From NCBI RefSeq assembly GCF_900110215.1, contig NZ_FOCX01000008.1:1-64000 (forward strand): a stretch of DNA of 64,000 nt. Direction: 5' to 3'. Below the pieces are notes generated by a model. It saw nothing but the letters and a program-made list of their open reading frames with translations, was not told the DNA's origin and did not search any database. The stretch's first letter is position 1. Every line of letters begins with the position of its first letter. Made by a program: the position numbers and the translations under genes. This document shows positions 1-8,067 of this stretch, one piece after another. The DNA comes from Halorientalis persicus. GTDB lineage: Archaea; Halobacteriota; Halobacteria; Halobacteriales; Haloarculaceae.

Positions 1-318
1 CGACTCCTGCTTGCGGACCACAACAAGGAGTCGCTGACCGTCTATACGGACGGATTTCGGGCCTACGATCCGCTCGAAGAAGACGACGCTTTCACCCGCA
101 AATACGTCGTCCACAGTGACGGAGAATACGCTGACGGCGACATCCACGTCAACACCTGCGAGAGCCACGCGTCGCTGACGCGACGGTGGCTCTCGCCCCA
201 CCGAGGAGTGTCAAAAGACAAGCTAACGCCGTATCTCAAAGCCTTTCAGCTCCGCCGCGAACTCTACAGAAAACCAGGTGACGAAGCACTCAAATATGCT
301 CTCGACGCCGTCCTCTAA
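1..318 (+). CDS. IS1595-family (ISXO2-like) transposase, 3' part
   Basis: The reading frame is open from the first base and ends at TAA 316-318, giving the last 105 residues of a protein that starts outside the window. It carries YTDGFRAY, which fits the second catalytic Asp of a DDE nuclease, and HVNTCESHASL, which fits the HxNxxES block that supplies the Glu in IS1595/ISXO2-type transposases. The tail KAFQLRREL matches the usual end of that family. The following 240 bases are more AT-rich than the neighbouring genes and probably hold the right end of the element. No terminal repeat can be assigned because the left end is missing. Intactness of the upstream part is unknown. Confidence 0.8.
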   Translation, partial: RLLLADHNKESLTVYTDGFRAYDPLEEDDAFTRKYVVHSDGEYADGDIHVNTCESHASLTRRWLSPHRGVSKDKLTPYLKAFQLRRELYRKPGDEALKYALDAVL

Positions 319-416
319 AAATCAACAACGTGCTTCACAAGAGCGTTGGTTTTTTCATCCGGAGGGAGCGACTCCTTGAGTAGAAAGTAAACTTCGTTAT
401 ACTCAGGATTAGGCAT
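315..416 (-). CDS. Possible 33-residue ORF at the transposon end
   Basis: An ATG at 416-414 opens a 33-codon frame that overlaps the end of the opposing transposase gene by 4 bases. The product begins MPNPEYNEVYFLLKES and looks protein-like rather than low-complexity. A TATA-like stretch (TTTTATGTC on the minus strand, about 440-448) lies about 28 bases upstream, the spacing expected for a leaderless haloarchaeal transcript. I recognise no family. It could be a passenger or host-flank gene of the insertion sequence, or a chance ORF in AT-rich DNA. Confidence 0.28.
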   Translation of the reverse strand: MPNPEYNEVYFLLKESLPPDEKTNALVKHVVDF

Positions 417-561
417 ATAGATAGTGCAAACAGAATAGACATAAAACTACTCTGACGGGTCGGGTTCAGAGTTGCTAAACATAAACTCTCTATTCAGCGA
501 ATCATCTGCGTCAATCACCGACACTGTAGACACACCGCAAAAATTAGATCCGGATTCCGAC

Positions 562-1041
562 TTACCCAGCGGCCTCGACGGCCTCCTGGACTGCGTCGAA
601 GTCCGGCTGGGTGTGGGGATCGTCGGCGACCCACTTGTACGTGATTTCGCCGTCGGCGTTCACGACGAAGACGGCGCGCTGGGCGAGGCCGTAGTAGCCC
701 ATGTCCGCGAAGTCGATTTCGACGCCGTAGTCCTCGATGACCTCCTTGTTCGAGTCGCTGAGCATGTGGAACTCGAAGCCGTTCTCTTCGCGGAAGGCCT
801 TCTGGGCGAACGGTGAGTCGACGCTGACGCCGTACAGCGTCGCGCCCATGCTGCGGTAGTTGTCGATGTCGCTCTGGAACTGGCTCATCTCTTCCTTGCA
901 GGGCGGGGTGAACGCGCCGGGGAAGAACGCCAGCACGATTGGGGCCTCGTCGAGGTGGTCCGAGAGCGTGAACGGTTCGGGGTCGCCGTCGTGGGCGAGC
1001 GGGACGGTGAAGTCCGGTGCCTGATCGCCAACGTCTGGCAT
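562..1041 (-). CDS. bcp: Peroxiredoxin, Bcp/AhpC-TSA family
   Basis: A 159-residue thiol peroxidase that reduces hydrogen peroxide and organic hydroperoxides in the cytosol. The active-site block FFPGAFTPPCKEEM contains the PxxxTxxC motif (P41, T45, peroxidatic C48). C48 is the only cysteine, so this is a 1-Cys form that needs an external thiol for recycling. The conserved SVDSPFAQKAF and LSDSNKEV segments and the C-terminal AQRAVFVVNADGEI strand follow in family order. Length is normal for Bcp. It stands alone, with its 3' end facing the transposon region. The ATG at 1041 gives the usual MPDVGDQAPDF start. Confidence 0.93.
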   Translation of the reverse strand: MPDVGDQAPDFTVPLAHDGDPEPFTLSDHLDEAPIVLAFFPGAFTPPCKEEMSQFQSDIDNYRSMGATLYGVSVDSPFAQKAFREENGFEFHMLSDSNKEVIEDYGVEIDFADMGYYGLAQRAVFVVNADGEITYKWVADDPHTQPDFDAVQEAVEAAG

Positions 1042-1186
1042 ACGGGAACACGGACGCGCTCTATATCCGTAAAACCCGGCCGCAACCTGTTCGGGTCCCG
1101 ACGCGTCCGCGGGTCCGGTCTGGCGTCCGCGGTTCGGCGCTCGAATTCGGCACGGTGCTTACAACCCGGGACTGCCTAGAGCGGGT

Positions 1187-1552
1187 ATGGTACTGACACC
1201 CGGAGACGACGGCGAGCGCGACGCGACCGCCGAGCGGTCGGCTGTCGAGGACGGCTTCGACGCGCTGGCGACGCGGCTCGGGCGTCTGGCCGCCGTCCTC
1301 CCCTGGTCACTGGACGACGCCGTCGTCTTCCGGGACGACGACCAGGTCGTCCTCGCACGACCGGCGAACGGTCCGGGGCCGGCCGGCCCCACGGTCGGCC
1401 CCGCCCCTGCGGGGGTGGACGACGAGGCAGACGTGCTGGTCGTCGCCAGCGACGACGGGGGACTGGCCGTCGAACACTGTGAACCCGGTGCCGTCGATTT
1501 CGACTCGCTGGCGTGGGTCCCCGGCGGTCTGGAGGCGGCGACCAGGGAGTGA
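1187..1552 (+). CDS. Hypothetical acidic protein, 121 aa
   Basis: The protein is acidic, with no cysteine motif, signal peptide or membrane segment. Its middle (about residues 60-77) is a Gly/Pro/Ala-rich stretch encoded by very GC-rich DNA, which looks like a linker between an N-terminal helix-rich part and a C-terminal beta-rich part (ADVLVVASDDGGLAVEHC). I recognise no family. The codon third positions are as GC-rich as in neighbouring genes, which supports it being real. It is divergent from bcp with 145 bases between the two starts. Confidence 0.65.
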   Translation: MVLTPGDDGERDATAERSAVEDGFDALATRLGRLAAVLPWSLDDAVVFRDDDQVVLARPANGPGPAGPTVGPAPAGVDDEADVLVVASDDGGLAVEHCEPGAVDFDSLAWVPGGLEAATRE

Positions 1553-1736
1553 GCCGGCGTCGGTAGCCACGCCGCGCCAGCACGGCTAGACCGGGCGGCG
1601 CGGAACTGGAAGACGGCACAGACGCCCGACGCGCCCGAACGAGAGACCATCCAGCGGTCGCGGTCCGGGGTCCGTCCGCCGTCGGAGACCCCGGTTCCCA
1701 CACCACACTGAAGGACCCCCGGAACGACCGTCCACC

Positions 1737-1871
1737 GTGACACTGGTCGTCGACATCGCGTGTCCGACCTGCGGTCGGACACGGACGCTTCGGAAAGTCG
1801 CCATCGGAACCTACCGCTGTGGCGACTGCGGCCGTGCGTTCACCGAGGGGGCGATCGACCCCTCACCGTAA
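1737..1871 (+). CDS. Small zinc-ribbon protein, 44 aa
   Basis: A GTG at 1737 opens a 44-codon frame ending at TAA 1869-1871. The product has two CxxC knuckles, CPTC at 9-12 and CGDC at 28-31, spaced 15 residues apart, the geometry of a rubredoxin-type zinc ribbon. The residues between them are basic and the tail is acidic. Small zinc-finger proteins of this kind are abundant in haloarchaea and are often missed by gene finders. No ATG is available nearby, so GTG is the likely start. Its partner (protein or nucleic acid) cannot be inferred. It lies 82 bases upstream of the acyl-CoA synthetase on the same strand. Confidence 0.62.
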   Translation: MTLVVDIACPTCGRTRTLRKVAIGTYRCGDCGRAFTEGAIDPSP

Positions 1872-1953
1872 TGTTCGCATGAGTAACCTTTTATGAGAGG
1901 TGGGCGAGTTATTCCCGAACGTATTATTGTGTGGGACTTCGTGAGTCACGCCA

Positions 1954-3948
1954 ATGACCACAACGGAGGAGTTGTTGCAACTGGAGCGTGAGTACACCGA
2001 CGAAGTGACAGGTTCGGGGACGGTGCCCGAGTTGTTCGAGGCCAGTGCCGAACGACACGCCGAACTGCCCGCACAGCAGTACAAGGGTGGCGTCTACGAC
2101 CGGTCGCTGACCGACGACGTGATCCCCGAACCCGCCGAAGGTGAGTGGGGGCTGTTGACCTACGACCGGATGGCCGAAATCGTCCGGTATCTGGCGGCCG
2201 GCTTCCGGGAACTCGGCGTGGATCACGGCGAACGGGTGGGGCTGTTCTCGAACACGCGGATGGAGTGGGCCCAGGCCGACTTCGCCCTGCTGGCCGCCGG
2301 TGGCGTCGTCACGACCATCTACACCGAATCCTCGCCCCGCCAGGTCCGCTATCTCCTGAACGATCCGGGTGCCACGGGTGTCGTCGTCGAGAACGAGGAA
2401 CTGCTCGCCCGGGTACTCGACGTGAAAGACGACACCGACGTGGAGTTCGTGGTCCTCGTCGACGGCGTCGACATCTACGACGAGAACGACGACATCTACA
2501 CGCTCGCGGAGGTCTACGAACTCGGGCGTGAGGCGTTCGACGAGTCGGCGTACCGGTCCTGGATCGACGAGCAGTCGCCCGACGACCTCGCCAGCCTGAT
2601 CTACACCTCCGGGACGACGGGCAAACCGAAGGGCGTCCAGTTGACCCACGCCAACTTCCGGGCCAACGTCACCCAGATCCGCAAGCGCTACGGGCCGCGC
2701 CCGGACAAAGACGAGGACACGCCGGTGCTGGACTCGGACGTGAAGACGCTCTCCTTTCTCCCGCTGGCGCACGTCTTCGAGCGGACCGCGGGTCACTTCT
2801 CGATGTTCGGTGCCGGTGCGACCGTCGCGTACGCCGAGAGTCCCGATACGGTTCAGGAGGATATGCAGGCAGTCGAGCCGTCGACGGCCACGAGCGTCCC
2901 GCGGGTCTACGAGCGTGTCTTCGACGCCATGCGCGAACAGGCCGCCACCTCGGACCTCAAAGAGAAGATCTTCGAGCGCGCACTGGAGATCGGCAAGGAG
3001 TACGGCCGGACCGAGAACCCGGGTCGGCGGCTCAAGCTGGAGTACTACGTCGCGAACAAACTCGTCTTTCAGCAGGTCAAGGATCAACTGGGCGGCAACA
3101 TCGAATACTTCGTCAGCGGTGGCGGTAGCCTCAACAAGGATCTCGCGGAACTGTTCCGCGGGATGGGGCTGGAGATCTTCGAGGGGTACGGCCTCACCGA
3201 GACCTCGCCGGTCGTCTCGACCAACCCCGCAGAGGACCCACGTCCCGGAACGCTCGGCCCGCCGATGGCCGGGATGGAGATTCATCTCGACGACGCCGTG
3301 ATCGGCCCGGACCGGAAGGAGAAGGCCGACGGCGAGGTCGGCGAACTCCTCGTGCGGGGACCAAACGTCACCCAGGGCTACTGGAACCGGCCCGAGGAGA
3401 CCGAAGATGCGTTCACCACGCTACCCGGCGACGACGAGGACGACGAGCCCTGGTTCCGGACCGGCGACATCATCGAGCAAACCGAGGACGGCTATCTGGT
3501 CTACCACGACCGGCTCAAGCAACTCCTGGTCCTCTCGACCGGGAAGAACGTCGCGCCCGGTCCCATCGAGGACGCCTTCGCGACCAGCGAGCGCGTCGAT
3601 CAGGTGATGGTGATGGGCGACAACCAGAAGTTCATCAGCGCGCTGATCGTCCCGAACTTCGAGGCCGTCGAGCGGTGGGCCGAGGAGGAAGGCATCGACT
3701 TGCCCGAGGACCGCGACGACGTGTGTGACGACGAGCGCGTCCACGAGTGGGTCCAGGAGGCCGTCGACGAGGTCAACGAGCAGTTCGAGAAACACGAGAC
3801 GATCAAGCAGTTCGAACTGGTCCACGTCGAGTGGACGCCCGAAAACGATATGCTCACCTCCTCGATGAAGCTCAAACGCCGGAACATTCGCGACCACTTC
3901 TTCCACAAGGTCGAAGCGATCTACGGCGAGGACGCAAGCGCCAACTAG
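1954..3948 (+). CDS. Long-chain acyl-CoA synthetase (AMP-forming)
   Basis: A 664-residue enzyme that activates fatty acids with ATP and CoA through an acyl-adenylate. The P-loop YTSGTTGKPKG is at residues 217-227, the adenylate motif GYGLTETSP at 411-419, and the hinge/C-terminal block YHDRLKQLLVLSTGKNVAP follows near 520. The size and the long insertion between the first two motifs match the FAA1 branch rather than the medium-chain FadD branch. AT-rich boxes at about 1888-1897 and 1920-1928 precede the ATG at 1954. It is monocistronic and faces the DsrE-like gene tail to tail. It probably feeds the acyl-CoA dehydrogenase and racemase encoded 5-8 kb downstream. The chain-length range is not readable from sequence. 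Confidence 0.92.
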   Translation: MTTTEELLQLEREYTDEVTGSGTVPELFEASAERHAELPAQQYKGGVYDRSLTDDVIPEPAEGEWGLLTYDRMAEIVRYLAAGFRELGVDHGERVGLFSNTRMEWAQADFALLAAGGVVTTIYTESSPRQVRYLLNDPGATGVVVENEELLARVLDVKDDTDVEFVVLVDGVDIYDENDDIYTLAEVYELGREAFDESAYRSWIDEQSPDDLASLIYTSGTTGKPKGVQLTHANFRANVTQIRKRYGPRPDKDEDTPVLDSDVKTLSFLPLAHVFERTAGHFSMFGAGATVAYAESPDTVQEDMQAVEPSTATSVPRVYERVFDAMREQAATSDLKEKIFERALEIGKEYGRTENPGRRLKLEYYVANKLVFQQVKDQLGGNIEYFVSGGGSLNKDLAELFRGMGLEIFEGYGLTETSPVVSTNPAEDPRPGTLGPPMAGMEIHLDDAVIGPDRKEKADGEVGELLVRGPNVTQGYWNRPEETEDAFTTLPGDDEDDEPWFRTGDIIEQTEDGYLVYHDRLKQLLVLSTGKNVAPGPIEDAFATSERVDQVMVMGDNQKFISALIVPNFEAVERWAEEEGIDLPEDRDDVCDDERVHEWVQEAVDEVNEQFEKHETIKQFELVHVEWTPENDMLTSSMKLKRRNIRDHFFHKVEAIYGEDASAN

Positions 3949-4008
3949 CGGTCGGCCAACTGGCCGTCGATCCAGCCATCGTGGGGAGACGGGGCCAGAA
4001 TCGGTTCG

Positions 4009-4368
4009 CTACGGCAGTTTCAGATACGTCGCGCCGCGTTTCTGTGCACGGGTGACTTCCGCGACGCCGGAGGGAACGGTCGTGACGCCATCGGCGAGTT
4101 CGTCGACCGTGTGGTCGAACCGCTCGAGGGAGTTCGTGCAGGCGGCAATCTCAACGCCGGCCGCCGCCATCCGGTCTATCTTGTCCGCTTCGGCGGCCGT
4201 CGCCAGCAGGAACCGGACCGCCGGGCCGTTGACGACGACCTTGATTAGCCCCGGTGGCGTCGACACAGTCTCGTCCTGCACGAGATTCACGAGGTTGCGC
4301 AGTGCCATCCGCCAGTCGCTGCTCTCGCCGCTCGTGACGTGGATCACGATCTCGCTTCCGGAATCCAT
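4009..4368 (-). CDS. DsrE-like family protein, 119 aa
   Basis: A small soluble protein with the DsrE/DsrF-like pattern: an N-terminal IVIHVTSGE strand, the VVVNGPAVRFLL strand-loop and GVEIAACTNSL with a single cysteine at residue 77, where sulfur-carrier members of the family have their reactive Cys. Such proteins accept or relay persulfide sulfur, though many members are uncharacterised. The ATG at 4368 is chosen because the frame upstream encodes only low-quality basic sequence. It sits in a run of small redox-related genes (Bcp, redoxin-like, glutaredoxin), which supports a thiol or sulfur role without proving it. Confidence 0.75.
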   Translation of the reverse strand: MDSGSEIVIHVTSGESSDWRMALRNLVNLVQDETVSTPPGLIKVVVNGPAVRFLLATAAEADKIDRMAAAGVEIAACTNSLERFDHTVDELADGVTTVPSGVAEVTRAQKRGATYLKLP

Positions 4369-4491
4369 GTGATCGAAAACAGGGGTCGAAGACCTAAACC
4401 CCTGCCTCGACACGCCCGGCCGAACGGGCCTCCGTCCTGGGCCGGTCGCGCTGGCGGCGTCTCGCACCGTTCCCGTTCGACTGTGGTGGAC

Positions 4492-4971
4492 TCAGAGCTC
4501 CGCCACGGCCGCTTCCACGTCCTCGTGGGGGAGCGGGCCGATCCACTCGTCGGCGACGTAGGCGAACTGCACTTCGAGATCGGGGTCGACGACGAACACC
4601 GAACGCCACGGCGTCGCGACGTTGGCCATGTGGTCGCGGTCGGTGAGCAGGTCCAGTGTCTCGGAGACCTCGCCGTTCACGTCGGCGAACATCCGGAACG
4701 GCGGACGGCCCAGCCAGCGGAGGAAGTCGTTCTGTGCGTAGGGGCCGTCGCGGCTGATTCCCAGGACGGGCACGTCCTCGAAGTCGTCCCAGCCGTACTT
4801 CTGGAAGCGTTTCCACCAGTTCTGTGCGATGGCGCTGTAGACGAAGCCGGTCGAGACGAGGACCGCGCCGCGGTCGCCCACGGCTCCCGAGAGGTGGGTC
4901 GAGCGGAACGTCTCGCCGTCACAGCACAGTGCCTCGAAATCCGGGAGTTCGTCGCCGTCGGTGGGTGGCAT
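4492..4971 (-). CDS. Redoxin-fold protein lacking the peroxidatic cysteine
   Basis: A 159-residue protein aligning by eye with AhpC/TSA peroxiredoxins: N-terminal DFEALCCDGETF, a central VLVSTGFVYSAIAQ segment, VPVLGISRDGPYAQNDFLRW and a C-terminal RSVFVVDPDLEVQFAYVAD strand. Where Bcp has PxxxTxxC, this protein has no cysteine. Its only two cysteines are adjacent at 16-17, in the N-terminal hairpin. A standard peroxidase mechanism is therefore unlikely, and a redox-sensing, binding or new catalytic role is possible. It lies on the opposite strand to the glutaredoxin-like gene, with about 110 bases between starts. Confidence 0.8.
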   Translation of the reverse strand: MPPTDGDELPDFEALCCDGETFRSTHLSGAVGDRGAVLVSTGFVYSAIAQNWWKRFQKYGWDDFEDVPVLGISRDGPYAQNDFLRWLGRPPFRMFADVNGEVSETLDLLTDRDHMANVATPWRSVFVVDPDLEVQFAYVADEWIGPLPHEDVEAAVAEL

Positions 4972-5082
4972 ACCCGGGCATGGAGTGCCTCCCTCAAAAA
5001 CCCCGGCGTACGCGTGGGGCCGGGGCCCGCACAGACTCCGCTGAGCCGCAGTTTTTTGCCGCCTCCCTCCCTACCCGGAGGT

Positions 5083-5322
5083 ATGACGATGACACTCTAT
5101 CGGCTGGAGGGCTGTCCGTACTGCGAACTCGTCGTCGACCGCCTCGACGAACTGGACATCGACTACGAGTCGGTCTGGGTCGAGGGGCTGCACTCCCGGC
5201 GCAACGAGGTCAAGCGGATCTCTGGCCAGCGCCAGGTTCCCGTCGTCGTCGACGAGGACCGCGGCATCACGATGGCCGAGTCCGACCGCATCCTCGAATA
5301 TCTGGATCAAAGCTACGCCTGA
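5083..5322 (+). CDS. Glutaredoxin / GST N-terminal-like protein
   Basis: A 79-residue thioredoxin-fold protein with the dithiol site CPYC at residues 11-14 and the VPVVVDEDRG strand containing the cis-Pro typical of glutaredoxins. The C-terminal SDRILEYLDQ helix matches the GST-N family as well. It probably shuttles electrons to disulfides or mixed thiols in the cytosol. The start is ambiguous. GGAGGT at 5077-5082 abuts the ATG at 5083 and is 6 bases from the in-frame ATG at 5089, which favours 5089 if the transcript has a leader. A T-tract at 5051-5057 sits at -29 from 5083 and would suit a leaderless start there. Confidence 0.88.
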   Translation: MTMTLYRLEGCPYCELVVDRLDELDIDYESVWVEGLHSRRNEVKRISGQRQVPVVVDEDRGITMAESDRILEYLDQSYA

Positions 5323-5328
5323 CCGGCC

Positions 5329-5727
5329 TCAGTCCAGACTGTGCGGGTCGAGGCCGGGGTCCTCGACCGCCGGTGCGCCGACCGCGAGGACGACGCCCTC
5401 GTCGTCGCCGACGTAGCGGTGGCCGTGACCGATCTCCGGGCCGGCGGCCCAGAACGCGCCTGGGCCGACCTCCATCGTCTCCGCCTCGCCCGAGCGGCCG
5501 AGTTTCAGCGAGAACTCGCCTTCGATCACGTAGTAGAGTTCTTCCTGTTCGCTGTGGGCGTGATACTGGATCTCCTCGCCGGGCTCGAAGTACCACAGCG
5601 TCAGGTGGAGGTTCTCCAGGCCCATCGTCTGCCCGACGGGGCGGATGTCCAGGTCCGGCGGTACACCTTCGACCTCCGACAGGTCGGTGACCGGTACGTC
5701 CTCGGTGTCGAGTACCTCGTACTCCAT
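5329..5727 (-). CDS. Cupin-domain protein
   Basis: A 132-residue single-domain cupin. Motif 1 is complete: G50, H56, H58, E63 and G70 in EEIQYHAHSEQEELYYVIEG. Motif 2 (PGAFWAAGPEIGHGH) supplies H102 as the fourth metal ligand. It therefore very likely binds Fe, Mn or Zn. The substrate is unknown; such stand-alone cupins include isomerases, dioxygenases and binding proteins. The ATG at 5727 is preferred over one 15 bases upstream because MEYEV starts the conserved part. It ends 6 bases from the convergent glutaredoxin-like gene. Confidence 0.85.
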   Translation of the reverse strand: MEYEVLDTEDVPVTDLSEVEGVPPDLDIRPVGQTMGLENLHLTLWYFEPGEEIQYHAHSEQEELYYVIEGEFSLKLGRSGEAETMEVGPGAFWAAGPEIGHGHRYVGDDEGVVLAVGAPAVEDPGLDPHSLD

Positions 5728-5804
5728 AGCGGCGGAACCCACGCCCCGTCACACCAAAAGCGTAGGGGGCGTGTCCGCCGGTCGGTGCCGGCCACGGGTC
5801 GCCC

Positions 5805-6569
5805 TCACTCCACCACCGCCCGCCGCAGTCGCGGGAGCGCTTCGGTCACGTCAGCCCGGAAGTCGTAGGCCGCTCGCTCCGAGAGCGGCGTGGATTCGAG
5901 GTTGACGAGTACCAGCGTCGCCCCGCGCTCGGCGGCGACTCGGGGGAGCGAAGCGGCTGGCTCGACGGTCAGCGACGAGCCCACTGCGAGGAACACGTCC
6001 GCGGTCTCGGCTTTCGCCTGGGACTGCATCAGCGCGTGTTCGGGCAACTGCTCCCCGAACAGGACGGTATCGGGCTTGAGCGTCCCGTCGCAGTCGTCAC
6101 AGGTCGGCGGGAGGTCACCCTCCCGGGCCCGATCCATGGCCGGTTCGGCGTCGAATCGCCGGCGACAGTCCCGACAGACGACTCGCGCGGCCGAGCCGTG
6201 AATCTCGATCACGTCGTCGGAGCCGGCGTCCTGGTGGAGGCCGTCGATGTTCTGGGTGACGACGGTGTCGAGGTGGCCCGCCGATTCGAGGTCCGCCAGC
6301 GACTCGTGGGCGGCGTTTGGCGCGACGTTGCCGTCGTCGAACGCCGCCGCCTGGAGTTTCACGCGGTCAGCCCAGAACCCGCCGGGATCGGCCCGGAACC
6401 GGTCGATGTGGAAGTCCATCGGGTCGTGCCGCTCCCAGATGCCGCCCTCGCCGCGGAAATCCGGGATGCCCGACGCGGTGCTGACGCCGGCCCCGGTCAA
6501 CGCGACGACCGACTCCGCGTCTCGGATCGCCCCGGCTACCGCCCGTACGTCCGACTCGTCGACGCTCAT
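5805..6569 (-). CDS. Sir2-family NAD-dependent protein deacylase
   Basis: A 254-residue sirtuin that removes acyl groups from lysines using NAD. Visible features are the NAD motif GAGVSTASGIPDFRG (26-40), QNIDGLH (106-112), catalytic H124 in EIHGSA, zinc cysteines C132, C135, C157 and C160, and the VLFGEQLP segment at 169-176. All catalytic and zinc residues are present and length is normal, so it should be active. It can act on protein N-acetyl-lysine or on acetylated acyl-CoA synthetases. With two AMP-forming acyl-CoA ligases in this window the second role is plausible, but that is inference. It is the first gene on the minus strand of this small cluster. Confidence 0.95.
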   Translation of the reverse strand: MSVDESDVRAVAGAIRDAESVVALTGAGVSTASGIPDFRGEGGIWERHDPMDFHIDRFRADPGGFWADRVKLQAAAFDDGNVAPNAAHESLADLESAGHLDTVVTQNIDGLHQDAGSDDVIEIHGSAARVVCRDCRRRFDAEPAMDRAREGDLPPTCDDCDGTLKPDTVLFGEQLPEHALMQSQAKAETADVFLAVGSSLTVEPAASLPRVAAERGATLVLVNLESTPLSERAAYDFRADVTEALPRLRRAVVE

Positions 6570-6696
6570 ACCACTAGCTGGCCGCCTGCGGAATTAAAAT
6601 CTCTGCTCGCCGGTTCGCTCGATTCTGCCACCGTGTCCGACCGATTCGGTAATTTGGCACTGATTTTATCTGCGTGTGGGTGGAAGTAACACACCC

Positions 6697-6996
6697 ATGC
6701 CAGCCGAACCGGCCGACGACCGCGACCGGGAGGATTCGGATTCCAAACCACTGGCGGCTGGGCTGGCGGCCGAAATCGACCGGCTCTGGGACGATATGGT
6801 CGACGAGACCGGGACGGAGAGCGACACCGAGCAAGAGGCCGCCGAGACCGAGACGCCGACGGCGGTGATCGACGCGGTGGCCGAACCGCCGACCGGTGCG
6901 AGCCAGTCGGCTGTCGAGGCGGCGGTCGCGGACGCCGAAACGGACGGCACTGCCGGGGACCGCGACATCGACGAGGACGACCACCTGTCCATCTGA
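6697..6996 (+). CDS. Hypothetical highly acidic protein, 99 aa
   Basis: A short, very acidic protein with a predicted helix at about residues 20-35 (AAGLAAEIDRLWDDMVDE) and otherwise disordered, Glu/Thr/Asp-rich sequence. No family is recognised. The ATG at 6697 is chosen because a TATA-like GATTTTATC (6662-6670) lies about 30 bases upstream, fitting a leaderless transcript, and because upstream in-frame codons do not look conserved. It could be an adaptor or a haloarchaeal orphan. It converges on the next gene with 1 base between stop codons. Confidence 0.55.
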   Translation: MPAEPADDRDREDSDSKPLAAGLAAEIDRLWDDMVDETGTESDTEQEAAETETPTAVIDAVAEPPTGASQSAVEAAVADAETDGTAGDRDIDEDDHLSI

Positions 6997-6997
6997 G

Positions 6998-7267
6998 TTA
7001 CAGGGAGCGCCGTTCGACGTCGGGGTCGATGTCGGCCGTGGCCAGATCCTGGCGAATCCGCTCGCGCAGCGGTGTCGGGACAGTGTCACGGCCGACCGGG
7101 ACGGCGATGTCGCCGTCCGGTGAGACCTTCCAGTAGACCACGCACTCGCTCGGTTCGTAGTACTCGATGCTGTAGCGGTCGCTTCCCCCGTCGTAGTGAA
7201 CCCGGGCTGCGGCGTTCTCGACGCGCCACCCGTCCTGCTCGGCCAATCGGTCGAGGACAGCAGTCAT
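6998..7267 (-). CDS. Hypothetical protein, 89 aa
   Basis: A small soluble protein with alternating beta-strand content (VHYDGGSDRYSIEYYEPSE, VVYWKVSPDGDIAV) followed by a C-terminal helix (PLRERIRQDLATADI). No metal-binding or catalytic motif is visible and the family is not recognised. The ATG at 7267 gives MTAVLDRLAEQDGW, and seven residues upstream of it look untranslated. It is a single-gene unit, convergent with the acidic ORF on the plus strand. Confidence 0.6.
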   Translation of the reverse strand: MTAVLDRLAEQDGWRVENAAARVHYDGGSDRYSIEYYEPSECVVYWKVSPDGDIAVPVGRDTVPTPLRERIRQDLATADIDPDVERRSL

Positions 7268-7379
7268 GCTCCGTCGTAGGGTAGCCACGGGCTAGTGGTT
7301 TCGGTCACGGACAGGTCTGCCGGAAGGTGTCCTCACTCGGGAGCGTTCGAAGAGGGGGGAGCGGAAAGAGGGAGGGGAA

Positions 7380-7428
7380 AACCGGTTCGGGATTGGGAGC
7401 GAACCGCACCTGATTCAACGAACCGGTT
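7380..7428. repeat. 10-bp inverted repeat between two minus-strand genes
   Basis: AACCGGTTCG (7380-7389) is mirrored by CGAACCGGTT (7419-7428) with 29 bases between, and AACCGGTT is itself palindromic. It lies in the 250-base gene-free stretch 7268-7517, downstream of the Usp gene on its strand. It may be a transcription-end hairpin or a regulator site. Nothing else is visible in this stretch. Confidence 0.35.
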
Positions 7429-7517
7429 GTGGTTTAGTTTTCTTCACGACATCATCGGTCAGTTATAAGTGTCCGAGATTACGGGCCGGTGTGTGCGGGT
7501 TCGTGACCCGAGCGTGA

Positions 7518-7967
7518 TCAGTTAGCGTGGCGGACGATGTGCACGTCGTAGCGGGGGTCTTCCGACACGGGGCTGCCGACGCTGGTGACAGGGGTCGAGA
7601 CGCGGCCGGCGTTCTCGCTGCCGATGAACACGATGGATGCGTCTACGTCGTCGGCGACGTGTCTGATCGTCCGCGTGATGTCGTCGATGACGGTCGCGGT
7701 CATCGAGTCGCTGGTCTCGGGGTGTTCACACCGATAGGTGGCGTTCGACGCGACCTCCTGTACGGTGCGTTCGAACTCCTCACAGACGGCGGCCTGATCG
7801 TAGGTGCCGTCCTCGTCGATCCAGCCGCGCTCGCGGGCGAACTCCTCGTCGTCGGGGATGATCGTCAGCGCCACGACCTCCTCGTCGCGGTACTCGGCGA
7901 ACTCGCTCGCGCGTTCGAGCGCCGTCCGGGACAGCGCCGATCCGTCGAACGGGACCAGAAGCGTCAT
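7518..7967 (-). CDS. Universal stress protein (Usp) family, single domain
   Basis: A 149-residue UspA-like protein. It starts with the family strand TLLVPFDGSALSRTALERA and ends with SIVFIGSENAGRVSTPVTSVGSPV and a VHIVRH strand. The last Gly-rich segment is a variant of the GxxGxxxxxxxxGS/T ATP-binding signature, so nucleotide binding is uncertain. A CTTAAC box at 7992-7997 (TTAAG on its strand) is 28 bases upstream of the ATG at 7967, which decides the start. Stress or metabolic signalling is the usual role. Confidence 0.85.
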   Translation of the reverse strand: MTLLVPFDGSALSRTALERASEFAEYRDEEVVALTIIPDDEEFARERGWIDEDGTYDQAAVCEEFERTVQEVASNATYRCEHPETSDSMTATVIDDITRTIRHVADDVDASIVFIGSENAGRVSTPVTSVGSPVSEDPRYDVHIVRHAN

Positions 7968-8067
7968 GCGGTTCCGTTCTCCAGCCCGCGTCTTAACGCC
8001 GGGGGAGGCGGCAACGCCTCCCGAACCGCTCCGGACATTGATACCGCTCCGTGACCTGCCCTCCCGC

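Noticed and set aside
1381-1425. GC-rich palindromes in the 121-residue hypothetical gene
   Set aside because: Runs of GGCC and CCGG are expected in Gly/Pro/Ala codons of this genome, and the frame passes through them unbroken.
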